Assembly (NCBI GenBank): GCA_035318985.1
Contig: DATHDP010000148.1
Location: 6,951 to 70,950, forward strand
Origin: VBAS01 sp035318985
GTDB lineage: Bacteria; Bacteroidota; Bacteroidia; Chitinophagales; Chitinophagaceae
Direction: 5' to 3'
DNA length: 64,000 nucleotides
The notes beneath the pieces were generated by a model, which saw nothing but the letters and a program-made list of their open reading frames with translations, searched no databases and was not told the DNA's origin. Below are positions 42,041 through 50,268 of the stretch, in pieces. A program made the translations under genes and the position numbers. Each line of letters opens with the position of its first letter. Position 1 is the first letter of the stretch.

Positions 42041-42541
42041 CTAATTTACTTTCCTCTCCCACAGTTGAAACGAAAAAGCATAAGCATGTTTTTCATCAGC
42101 AGGGTTATCTGTTTTACTCACTAGTGTCCAGTCATCTTTTTCGATCACCGGGAAATAAGTATCTCCTTCTAAGTCTGCATGAACTCTTGTCATATAAATT
42201 TTATTGGCCTGGTCAAAAGCGATCATATAGATCTGGCCACCACCAATAACAAAAATTTCTTTGTAATTAAGTTCTTCTGCCAAAGTTGCCGCAGCTTCCA
42301 CACTATTTACCACAGAAACACCGTCGGCTTTCCATCCCGGTTGCCTTGTGATCACAATATTTTTTCTACCACTTAAGGGTTTGTTACCTATTGCTTCAAA
42401 AGTTTTTCTTCCCATCACTACTGGCATTCCCCATGTAACATTCTTAAAAAACTTCATATCCTTTGGCAAATGCCAGACCAATTGATTGTTTTTACCAATC
42501 ACATTGTTTTCTGATGCAGCGACGACTAAGGAAATGATCAT
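42041..42541 (-). CDS. folA: dihydrofolate reductase
   Basis: 166 aa. NADPH-dependent reduction of dihydrofolate. Conserved segments: VAASENNVIGKNNQLVWHLPKDMKFFK, MGRKTFEAIG, IFVIGGGQIYMIAF. Lies 80 bp downstream of thyA on the same strand, the common functional pair in which thymidylate synthase makes dihydrofolate for this enzyme to recycle. Confidence 0.96.
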   Translation of the reverse strand: MIISLVVAASENNVIGKNNQLVWHLPKDMKFFKNVTWGMPVVMGRKTFEAIGNKPLSGRKNIVITRQPGWKADGVSVVNSVEAAATLAEELNYKEIFVIGGGQIYMIAFDQANKIYMTRVHADLEGDTYFPVIEKDDWTLVSKTDNPADEKHAYAFSFQLWERKVN

Positions 42542-42594
42542 AAAAAAATTTAGAATTAAACGAAACTACTATGATTAATTGAAAGTTTAAATCT

Positions 42595-42623
42595 AAGTTC
42601 CCCCTTTAGGGGGACAGGGGGCT
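42595..42623 (-). terminator. CCCCCTTTAGGGGG stop-adjacent element (thyA)
   Basis: Core CCCCCTTTAGGGGG at 42600-42613 followed by ACAGGGGGCT. The thyA stop codon TAG (42622-42624) runs directly into it. Essentially identical to the element at 4344-4373, 38 kb away. Confidence 0.6.
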
Positions 42624-43416
42624 ACACAGCCACCGGCGCCTTGATCGCCGGATGATTCTGATAATTTTCCAAGGTGAAATCTTCAAATTTAAAATCAAAA
42701 ATATTCTTAACTGAAGGATTTAATTTCATTGTCGGCAGCGGGTATGGAGTACGGCCTAATTGTAATTTCACTTGCTCCATATGATTATTGTAAATATGAA
42801 CATCACCGAAAGTGTGAACGAATTCACCCGGCTCGAGATCACAAACATGTGCGATCATTAAGGTAAGCAAAGCATAAGATGCAATATTGAATGGGACACC
42901 CAAAAAAACATCGGCGCTTCTTTGATAAAGCTGGCAACTTAATTTTCCATTTGCCACATAGAATTGAAATAAAGTGTGACAAGGCATCAGGGCCATTTCA
43001 GGAAGTTCTGTCACATTCCATGCACTCACAATTAATCGGCGGCTATCAGGATTAGATTTGATCTGTTTTACCAGGTCAGAAATCTGATCCACAACTTTTC
43101 CATCTTTGCCTTCCCAACTCCGCCATTGTTTTCCGTACACAGGGCCAAGCTCTCCATTTTCATTTGCCCATTCATTCCAGATACTCACACCATTTTCTCT
43201 CAGGTATGCAATATTGGTCTCCCCTTTTAAGAACCAAAGCAACTCATGAATAATACTTTTTGTATGAACCTTTTTTGTGGTAACTAACGGAAACCCTTTT
43301 TGCAGATCAAAACGCATTTGATAACCAAAAGTGCTGATAGTGCCGGTGCCGGTACGGTCATGTTTTTGTGAGCCGGTATCAAGAATATGCTGAAGAAGAT
43401 CGAGATATTGCTGCAT
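42622..43416 (-). CDS. thyA: thymidylate synthase
   Basis: 264 aa, E. coli-like length. Converts dUMP to dTMP with methylene-tetrahydrofolate. Catalytic Cys in LMPCHTLFQFYV, the dUMP-binding RRLIVSAWNV and QRSADVFLGVPFNIASYALL, and the C-terminal HPAIKAPVAV. Gene order thyA-folA, minus strand. Confidence 0.98.
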   Translation of the reverse strand: MQQYLDLLQHILDTGSQKHDRTGTGTISTFGYQMRFDLQKGFPLVTTKKVHTKSIIHELLWFLKGETNIAYLRENGVSIWNEWANENGELGPVYGKQWRSWEGKDGKVVDQISDLVKQIKSNPDSRRLIVSAWNVTELPEMALMPCHTLFQFYVANGKLSCQLYQRSADVFLGVPFNIASYALLTLMIAHVCDLEPGEFVHTFGDVHIYNNHMEQVKLQLGRTPYPLPTMKLNPSVKNIFDFKFEDFTLENYQNHPAIKAPVAV

Positions 43417-43489
43417 GGCCGCAAGTTAAGAGAAAGTGATGAGCATTGAACTGAGGTCCAAAAGCTGTGAATAAATTTGAATTAGTATA

Positions 43490-43537
43490 AATAAAAATAC
43501 CCCGGTAAATATCTCGGCTCATGCTGAATTACCGGGG
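43490..43537 (-). terminator. intrinsic terminator of the coiled-coil gene
   Basis: On the minus strand, CCCCGGTAA ... TTACCGGGG (9-bp stem, 43500-43508 and 43529-43537) is followed by TATTTTTATTT. It lies 34 bp past the stop of the gene ending at 43571. Confidence 0.85.
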
Positions 43538-43570
43538 TTGCCTAAAACCCTATGCAAGAATTGTATAGTT

Positions 43571-44755
43571 TTATTGAATCGCTGATTCTGTAAACGGCTC
43601 TTTGTTTTCTTCTTTGTATACAGGTTTCATAACGATCACCGGGGATTCGGGAACCTCTTCCTGGAGTATGTCAGAAAGTTTCCTATGAAATCCCTTAAAA
43701 AAGGTTTGGCTTCTTTCCAGTCTTTCTTCTAATTTTATTTTAGTCTCATTAATTTCTGCAAGCTGTGCCTGCAGTTCCGTAATGAGAATATTTTTCTTAT
43801 CTAATTCAAATGAGAATTTTGAATTCTTTTCCTGCATCTTTTTTATTGTTGCTTCTAATTGTCCCGCATTAACTGTTGCGGTTTCTACAACTTCTTTTAA
43901 TAAAATTACTTCCTGCTCTTTATCATGCACTGTCGCCTCGAGCTCTTTAATTGATCGTTCTTTCATTTCGAGTTTTTCATTTGCATCGATAAATTTTATT
44001 CCAAGCTCCCTGAATTGTTGTTCCTCCAAATGATGATTTTTGATCCTTTGTTCCAATTGTTGCTGAAGAAAAACGATCTGTTGCTTTTTTTCTTCCAGAA
44101 CATCCTTCAAATATTCCTGGTCATTGATACGCCTTTTTAACTCAGCTTTTTCTTCGTCCCATTTTTGGATCATTGAGGTGACCCCTGTCCCATTTTCACA
44201 ATAAGCACCTAATTGCTCCCGTAAGCTAATATTATCTTTTTCAAGATTTTCAAAGGAAGTTGTCAATTGATGTAATTCTGCGAGCATTTCCTTTTTTTCA
44301 AGTTCATATTCATGTTGTACCAGGTTGATCTGCTCATGAGATATTTGTTGCAGATCTCTATGTATAGTTTCCATAGTTTTATTTTTTTTTGTTGCAAAAT
44401 TTTGATAACTCTTTATCTGTAATTGTTGATATTTTTCAGTAAGAACTTTAAAATCTTTTTGAATAGCGATATAGCGGGCATTACTATGTGAAAGGTAATT
44501 CTTGATCCTTCTTGTCTCTTCTTTGTCTCCATGCAAAAACAAATCGAGGGGTATCAAAGAAACATCAGCTGCACTCGATCCTTCGCTTTCAAAAATGATA
44601 GGTACGCCCAAACTCTTTTGCTTTTTTCTTTTATCTCTATAATGCATAACGGTAGTGAACAACATCCCGATCAGTAGTGCCGGAATGCTTATCCAAAGAA
44701 AGACCTGCAGGAAATTGAAAAAAACAAATAATGATGCATCTAATAATAGTAGCAT
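43571..44755 (-). CDS. membrane-anchored coiled-coil protein
   Basis: 394 aa. One N-terminal membrane helix (ASLFVFFNFLQVFLWISIPALLIGML), then long heptad-rich coiled coil from about 90 to 365, heavy in Glu/Lys/Gln (KKQQIVFLQQQLEQRIKNHH, SIKELEATVHDKEQEVILL). Acidic C-terminal tail. No family recognised. Such architecture suits a scaffold or envelope-organising protein; nothing more can be claimed. It is isolated between intergenic gaps and has its own terminator. Confidence 0.82.
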   Translation of the reverse strand: MLLLLDASLFVFFNFLQVFLWISIPALLIGMLFTTVMHYRDKRKKQKSLGVPIIFESEGSSAADVSLIPLDLFLHGDKEETRRIKNYLSHSNARYIAIQKDFKVLTEKYQQLQIKSYQNFATKKNKTMETIHRDLQQISHEQINLVQHEYELEKKEMLAELHQLTTSFENLEKDNISLREQLGAYCENGTGVTSMIQKWDEEKAELKRRINDQEYLKDVLEEKKQQIVFLQQQLEQRIKNHHLEEQQFRELGIKFIDANEKLEMKERSIKELEATVHDKEQEVILLKEVVETATVNAGQLEATIKKMQEKNSKFSFELDKKNILITELQAQLAEINETKIKLEERLERSQTFFKGFHRKLSDILQEEVPESPVIVMKPVYKEENKEPFTESAIQ

Positions 44756-45031
44756 ATTAAAATTTTAGAAAGAGATTAATAAAATTGGCGATTGGTCTAG
44801 CTGCTTAAGTGGGAGAGACAGATGGTATGAATCGAAATCTTCAATTATACGCTCAGATCATTTTCAAACTATATACTCTCAGATCATTCTCTTAGCTTCA
44901 AGAATAATACCAAAACATTAAATAAAGTCTTATGTGTAAACTTTTTGGAATTGTTTTTCTTCACAATCTGAAAATGGCTTTGGTATTTTTTTCAAATGTA
45001 GAAACATCAAGAGGCCTCCTCCTAAAAAATA

Positions 45032-46261
45032 TTACAAGCCTCTTCTTTTGATCTCTTTGCTTGTCAAGGCCCATTCACGGCCGGTTTGACCACCGATAGA
45101 TGTATTTTCCTGTGCACGACGCATAAGGTAAGGCACTACATCCTTTATTGGGCCAAATGGGAGGTACTTACTGACATTGCATCCAGCCTTAGCGAGATTG
45201 AAAGTTATATTATCGCTCATCCCATATAGCTGGCTCCAATGTACATGAGGATGCTTTAGGGGTAATCCTTTTTGTTGCAGCAATTCAACTGCCAGCATAT
45301 TACTGCGTTCATTATGTGATGCAACTACCAATGAGATCTTATCAAGATGATCTATGCAAAATCTTACGCCTGCATCAAAATCTTTATCGCTGCTTTCTTT
45401 ACTTGGCTGTATCGGTGAAGAATAATTCATTTCATCTGCCCTTTTTCTTTCTTTTTCCATGTAAGCACCCCGAACCAGTTTAGCGCCAAGAATAAATTTT
45501 CTTTCAACAGCTGCTTCATATGAATCTTTTAGAAATTGCAAGCGATCATGGCGATAATGTTGCGTGGTATTATAAACTATGCATTTTTCTTTGTTGTACG
45601 TATCCATCATTATGATCGTCAGGGCATCAACAGGGTCTTGTATCCATGTTTCTTCTGCATCAACAAATACACCAACATGTCCCTTTGCTGCCGTTTCGCA
45701 AATGCGATGCATTCTTGTTCTTACACGATGCCACTCTTCTCTTTCATCTGCGGAAAGGTCTTCCACCGCTTTCAGATGCTTTTTCATCAGGCTCCCTTCG
45801 TTCTTATGCATCATTGCATCTAATTTTTCCAGCAAACCAAAACGAGCAAAACCAGTCACCTTTATACTCATGAAAGGAATGTTCGGCTGTGTGGATGCAT
45901 AATTAATAACACGGATAAATTCATCGCAGGCATGATCGAAATTATCTTCTCCTTCTTTGCCTTCAACACCATAGTCAAGGATCACCTGCACACCATATTT
46001 TTCTAATTTATCAGCAACTACCACATTCTGCTCCAATGTTTCTCCACCAACAAACTGCTTGAAAATTGTGCTGCGAATAATTGATTTTACAAAAGGGAGA
46101 TTCCATTTTACTGCCGGGGGTGTCATCCTGGTCCCTACTTTCACCAACCATGGTTTTCCCATTACTGAAAAAAGAAAATTAGCTTTTTTTAATTCTTTAT
46201 CGGATTTGTAAGCAAATGCAATCTCGGTGTTGTCAAAGGAAATTTCGGGCTGTGCCTGCAT
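45032..46261 (-). CDS. proline dehydrogenase family protein
   Basis: 409 aa, FAD-dependent PRODH TIM barrel. Recognisable blocks: VILDYGVEGKEGEDNFDHA, FVDAEETWIQDPVDALTIIMMDTYN, ILGAKLVRGAYMEKERKRA, and the C-terminal LMRRAQENTSIGGQTGREW. Oxidises proline to pyrroline-5-carboxylate, passing electrons to quinone. No P5C dehydrogenase nearby. A good phylum-type promoter precedes it. The last codons and stop fall in a weak 7-bp inverted repeat (AAGAGGC/GCCTCTT). Confidence 0.93.
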   Translation of the reverse strand: MQAQPEISFDNTEIAFAYKSDKELKKANFLFSVMGKPWLVKVGTRMTPPAVKWNLPFVKSIIRSTIFKQFVGGETLEQNVVVADKLEKYGVQVILDYGVEGKEGEDNFDHACDEFIRVINYASTQPNIPFMSIKVTGFARFGLLEKLDAMMHKNEGSLMKKHLKAVEDLSADEREEWHRVRTRMHRICETAAKGHVGVFVDAEETWIQDPVDALTIIMMDTYNKEKCIVYNTTQHYRHDRLQFLKDSYEAAVERKFILGAKLVRGAYMEKERKRADEMNYSSPIQPSKESSDKDFDAGVRFCIDHLDKISLVVASHNERSNMLAVELLQQKGLPLKHPHVHWSQLYGMSDNITFNLAKAGCNVSKYLPFGPIKDVVPYLMRRAQENTSIGGQTGREWALTSKEIKRRGL

Positions 46262-46291
46262 AGAGATCTTTTATTAATCTTTGAGAATGGA

Positions 46292-46322
46292 CAAATGTAA
46301 AGGATTCGGGATTCTTAACAAA
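46292..46322 (-). promoter_or_regulatory. promoter of the proline dehydrogenase gene
   Basis: On the minus strand TTTG (46319-46322) and TACATTTG (46292-46299), spaced 19 bp, match the TTTG / TAnnTTTG consensus. The -7 box lies 31 bp before ATG 46261. Confidence 0.75.
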
Positions 46323-46385
46323 TGATAGTATGAATTAAAACAGATGACTAAAATGTGATTTTATAACTTCGTGCAAATTTTTTTC

Positions 46386-46901
46386 ATGGAAACAAAAAAA
46401 GCTGCCGATAGCCTGGTAATTATGACAGAATTAGTATTGCCAAATGACACGAATACTTTTGGGAATCTGATGGGTGGCCGGCTAATGTATTGGATGGATA
46501 TTGCTGCGGCTCTTGCAGCAATGAAGCATTGCGGAGCTCCGGTAGTAACAGCCTCAGTTGATAATATCTCGTTTGAAGCCCCGATCAAAATTGGAAATGT
46601 TGTCCATATTGAAGCAAAGGTTTCAAGAGCATTTAATACTTCCATGGAAGTACACCTGGCAGTGTGGGGAGAAGATGCAATTCATCAATACAAATACAAA
46701 AGCAATGAAGCGTATTATACGTTTGTTGCTCTTGACCCAAATGGTAAGCCAAGACATGTACCTGAAATGATCCCTGAAACCGACGGAGAAAAGAAATTAT
46801 TCGATGGTGCATTAAGAAGGAGACAACTGAGATTAATATTGGGTGGGAAGATGAAAGCGGATGAGGCAACAGAACTTAAAGCACTTTTCAACCAGGAATA
46901 A
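46386..46901 (+). CDS. acyl-CoA thioesterase, hotdog fold
   Basis: 171 aa with start at ATG 46386 (METKKAADS); the in-frame ATG at 46371 adds only MQIFF. Acyl-CoA hydrolase-type hotdog domain: PNDTNTFGNLMGGRLMYWMD, GAPVVTASVDNISFEAPI, and the C-terminal KADEATELK region. Hydrolyses acyl-CoA to free acid and CoA; chain length preference unknown. Divergent from proline dehydrogenase, 33 bp ahead of the S9 peptidase gene. Confidence 0.92.
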   Translation: METKKAADSLVIMTELVLPNDTNTFGNLMGGRLMYWMDIAAALAAMKHCGAPVVTASVDNISFEAPIKIGNVVHIEAKVSRAFNTSMEVHLAVWGEDAIHQYKYKSNEAYYTFVALDPNGKPRHVPEMIPETDGEKKLFDGALRRRQLRLILGGKMKADEATELKALFNQE

Positions 46902-46934
46902 AAACCTATTTTCTATTTATTTAAATCAGGATAT

Positions 46935-48890
46935 ATGAAACATCGTTTTGTTTTTCTTTTGTTTACTCTTTTTTCCATTTCATCTTTTTCCCAGGAAAAA
47001 ATGACACCTGAACTGCTTTGGAAACTGGGGAGAGTATCAGCTTTAGGAGTTTCTAAAGACAAAAAATATATAGTTTATTCTGTAAGTACTCCTGATGTGG
47101 ATGCAAACAAGAGTAAAAGAAGATCATATATTATTCCTGTAAATGGTGGTGACGCAACAGAGATAAATAACCCTGATAGTTTGCTTGTTAATGAAAAAAT
47201 CTCTCCGGACGGAAAATACAGGATCAGCAATAAAGAGGTCCTTATAAAAAAAATACAAAGTGCAGATGCATATCCGGATCTTAAAAAATCAAACGTATAT
47301 GTTTTTGATAACCTGAATAACCGCCATTGGGATACATGGGAAGATGGCAAGTTTGACCATGTTTTCATTTCCAAAATGGAAAATGGAAGATCGATCGATG
47401 AAAAAGACCTTATGCCTGATGAACCTTATGACTGTCCACAAAAACCGTTCGGTGGTGATGAAGATTTTATATGGGGACCTGGTGGAAAAAATGTTGTTTA
47501 TGTTTCCAAAAAGAAATTTGGAAAAGATTATGCAATTAGCACAAATACTGATCTCTACTCTTATAATCTTGAAACCGGGAAAACAGAAGATCTGACAGCA
47601 GACAATAAAGGTTATGATGTGAATCCATCATATAATAAAAATGGAACATTGGCATGGATGAGCATGAAACGAGATGGATATGAAGCCGACAAACAAGATA
47701 TCATTGCTTCAACAGGCCTGGGAAAAGTAAATCTTACAGGGCACAGGGATGATATTCATGTAGAAGGATTCCGCTGGTCAGAAGATGGAAAAAATATTTT
47801 CTTTTGGGCACCTATAAATGGAACGCTTCAATTGTTTGAAGTAGATTATACCGGTGCTACTATGAAGCTGCCTGGTATCAAACAGATCACAAAAGGTGAT
47901 TTTGATATCACTGGTATTGTTGGTCAATCAGGCAATACCCTAATAGTTTCCAGAACTGATATGAATCATGCAGCAGAGCTATACTCAGTTGATGTTTCAA
48001 ATGGCACTATGAAACAACTGACACATGTAAATGATTCGACTTACAACACCATCGGAATGTGCCGTTCAGAAAGAAGGTGGATACCAACAACTGATGGAAA
48101 GAAAATGCTGGTGTGGGTTATCTATCCGCCAAACTTTGATCCTGCAAAAAAATATCCAACATTACTGTATTGCCAGGGCGGACCCCAATCGCCACTTACA
48201 CAGTTCTATTCTTTCCGTTGGAATTTTCAATTAATGGCTTCGCAGGGATATATAGTTGTTGCACCTAACAGGAGAGGTATGCCGGGACATGGTACTAAAT
48301 GGAATGAAGAAATAAGTAAGGATCATGGCGGACAGGTAATGAAAGATTATCTGTCAGCAATAGATGCAGTGAGCAAAGAAAATTTTGTTGATAAAGAACG
48401 TTTGGGTTGTGTAGGTGCCAGCTATGGTGGTTATTCTGTATTTATGCTGGCTGGCATTCATAAAAACCGTTTCAAAACATTTATATCTCATGATGGGATC
48501 TTTGATACGAAAAGTATGTATGGTACCACGGAAGAAATGTGGTTTGTGAATTGGGATTATGGTGGACCTTATTGGGATAAAAAAAATACTGCTGCACAAA
48601 AAGCATACAACCAGTTTAACCCGAGTAATTATGTCGATAAATGGAACACACCGATCATGATCGTGCAGGGAGGAAAAGATTATCGTGTGCCAATAGAACA
48701 GGGCTTGCAGGCATTCCAGGTGGCTCAATTGAGAAATATAAAAAGCAAACTACTTTATCTGCCGGACGAAAATCATTGGGTATTGTCCGCACAGAATGCG
48801 TTGGTTTGGCAAAGGGAGTTTTATAAATGGCTGGATGAGACATTGAAGAATCCAAAATCAGAACCAACAGATAATAAGAAAGCTTTTTAG
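46935..48890 (+). CDS. S9 family peptidase (prolyl oligopeptidase/DPP-like), secreted
   Basis: 651 aa. Signal peptide (MKHRFVFLLFTLFSISSFSQ). The N-terminal ~370 residues form a WD40-like beta-propeller (YSYNLETGKTEDLTADNKGY). The C-terminal alpha/beta hydrolase carries the catalytic Ser in GCVGASYGGYSVFML, Asp in MIVQGGKDYRVPIEQG, and His in LPDENHWVL. Probably cleaves small peptides in the periplasm. Could share a transcript with the thioesterase gene. Confidence 0.94.
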   Translation: MKHRFVFLLFTLFSISSFSQEKMTPELLWKLGRVSALGVSKDKKYIVYSVSTPDVDANKSKRRSYIIPVNGGDATEINNPDSLLVNEKISPDGKYRISNKEVLIKKIQSADAYPDLKKSNVYVFDNLNNRHWDTWEDGKFDHVFISKMENGRSIDEKDLMPDEPYDCPQKPFGGDEDFIWGPGGKNVVYVSKKKFGKDYAISTNTDLYSYNLETGKTEDLTADNKGYDVNPSYNKNGTLAWMSMKRDGYEADKQDIIASTGLGKVNLTGHRDDIHVEGFRWSEDGKNIFFWAPINGTLQLFEVDYTGATMKLPGIKQITKGDFDITGIVGQSGNTLIVSRTDMNHAAELYSVDVSNGTMKQLTHVNDSTYNTIGMCRSERRWIPTTDGKKMLVWVIYPPNFDPAKKYPTLLYCQGGPQSPLTQFYSFRWNFQLMASQGYIVVAPNRRGMPGHGTKWNEEISKDHGGQVMKDYLSAIDAVSKENFVDKERLGCVGASYGGYSVFMLAGIHKNRFKTFISHDGIFDTKSMYGTTEEMWFVNWDYGGPYWDKKNTAAQKAYNQFNPSNYVDKWNTPIMIVQGGKDYRVPIEQGLQAFQVAQLRNIKSKLLYLPDENHWVLSAQNALVWQREFYKWLDETLKNPKSEPTDNKKAF

Positions 48891-48893
48891 TTA

Positions 48894-49664
48894 CTAGCCG
48901 GCGCTGGCATTTATCCAATGATGCGCCCCTTTCATCATGTATTCTTTGCTTTGTTCAATTGCATCCATTATTTGTTTCATGATCTCCTCAGCCGGCGCAT
49001 CATAATCGATTTGCAGCGGTTCCTTAAAATTTACAGTCAATAACGAACCTTTCTTTTTAAACTTCAATCCTTTTTTATTGAATGCCCGCCAGAAGCCATT
49101 TATAACAACCGGTATGACGACCGGCCTGCTTTTTTTAATGATCAAAGCTGTTCCTTTTCTTCCGGGAGCAAAGGGCTTAGTGGTCCCTTGGGGAAACGTA
49201 ATGACCCAGTTGTCATCCAATGCCCTTTCAATTTTTCTTGTGTCAGAAGGATCAAGACCTCTTCTTTTTATTTTACTATCGGGGCTCCAGGTTCGTTTTA
49301 CTGTGATGGCGCCGCCCAATGTAAAAAAGCGGCTGACAAAGCTTCCCCTCATTGTTTCTTCAGCTGCCACATAATATACCCTGGTAAATGGATTTAATAA
49401 ATAGTAAGGAACCCCAAGACGATTTTTTTTACCCCACTTCACCGCACAAAAAATATGAAGAAACGTAATGACGTCAGCAAAGTAAGTTTGATGATTACTT
49501 ACAAAAAGAACATTATGCTTTGGCAGTTTACTAATATGTTCTGTCCCTGAAATTTTTAGTTTATTCAGGATCATAAGCCCCGGGTAAGAAACGATCCCTA
49601 CAATAGCATACACCACGGAGCGAAGGGGTTTGATATGTTTTAATCTTTGAAAAAATCCAGGCAT
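48894..49664 (-). CDS. 1-acyl-sn-glycerol-3-phosphate acyltransferase-like (PlsC family)
   Basis: 256 aa. PlsC motifs: NHxxxxD as VSNHQTYFADVI, and FPQGTTKPFAPGRKGTA in place of FPEGTRS. N-terminal hydrophobic segment (VVYAIVGIVSYPGLMILN). Transfers an acyl chain in phospholipid or ornithine-lipid synthesis at the inner membrane; specificity unknown. Convergent with the S9 gene (3 bp apart). Confidence 0.9.
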   Translation of the reverse strand: MPGFFQRLKHIKPLRSVVYAIVGIVSYPGLMILNKLKISGTEHISKLPKHNVLFVSNHQTYFADVITFLHIFCAVKWGKKNRLGVPYYLLNPFTRVYYVAAEETMRGSFVSRFFTLGGAITVKRTWSPDSKIKRRGLDPSDTRKIERALDDNWVITFPQGTTKPFAPGRKGTALIIKKSRPVVIPVVINGFWRAFNKKGLKFKKKGSLLTVNFKEPLQIDYDAPAEEIMKQIMDAIEQSKEYMMKGAHHWINASAG

Positions 49665-50074
49665 TGCATCTAAGAATCTTCACTCAAATTAAGGATTTGT
49701 AAACAAACCATGCTGTCGGTTTTAACCCCACTAATCAGTTTTCAAACTACCTGGAATAAAAAAATATTTCTAAGAATGCTTAAAATCTTCGCAAACATTC
49801 CTACTTTTAAGAGCCATACCACTTTGACCGCAGAAAATTCCTACAAACAATCCCCTCCCGAAAATGTAATCCTTAGCCCTAAAAATGGCGTAATGCCAAA
49901 TGAAATCTTTAATGACAGCTGTACGTTTCTTTTTAAAATCCATTCTCCAGGAATTACCACCCCGCATCAAATGACTTTGAAGTGAGAGATTTCGCCTGTT
50001 AAAAATTGATCAGTGTTATTCAACAAATCAAATTATGGCCTAAAGATTGTATTTAAAACTTTAATGTTTTTATT
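49665..50074. other. intergenic region, no supported gene
   Basis: About 410 bp between the acyltransferase gene and a possible small peptide gene. A 91-codon plus-strand ORF (49710-49985) has neither a recognisable domain nor protein-like composition, and an antisense ORF overlaps it. I treat both as non-coding. Confidence 0.5.
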
Positions 50075-50185
50075 ATGAAAGCTGAAATTAATGACCAAAT
50101 GAGTACAAAATTCAAGATCCTTTTAGTTGCATCGATTGGAATATTAGCCGCAGTTATTGCACTTGGCGAGATGGGAATTATATAA
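50075..50185 (+). CDS. possible small single-pass membrane peptide (36 aa)
   Basis: MKAEINDQMSTKF followed by a clean hydrophobic helix (KILLVASIGILAAVIALGE) and a short tail. Start and stop are unambiguous, and the sequence looks protein-like for its size. No homologue is known to me. It would be transcribed toward the rpsA terminator. Moderate to low confidence because of size. Confidence 0.45.
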   Translation: MKAEINDQMSTKFKILLVASIGILAAVIALGEMGII

Positions 50186-50204
50186 TTATACGTTTTAAAA
50201 TATT

Positions 50205-50236
50205 GAAATAAAAAAAGTCTCGCCGAAGCGAGACTT
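50205..50236 (-). terminator. intrinsic terminator of rpsA
   Basis: Minus strand AAGTCTCGC - TTCG - GCGAGACTT (9-bp stem, UUCG tetraloop; 50215-50236) followed directly by a T-run, a textbook Rho-independent terminator 32 bp past the rpsA stop. Confidence 0.93.
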
Positions 50237-50268
50237 AATAACTCTTTATCTATTTAAAGTGGATTTTC

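Noticed and set aside
45009..45044. Terminator at the end of proline dehydrogenase
   Set aside because: The AAGAGGC/GCCTCTT stem has a 22-nt loop and no T-run after it; too weak to call.
49710..49985. 91-codon plus-strand ORF
   Set aside because: Composition is not protein-like, no motif is present, and an antisense ORF of similar quality overlaps it.
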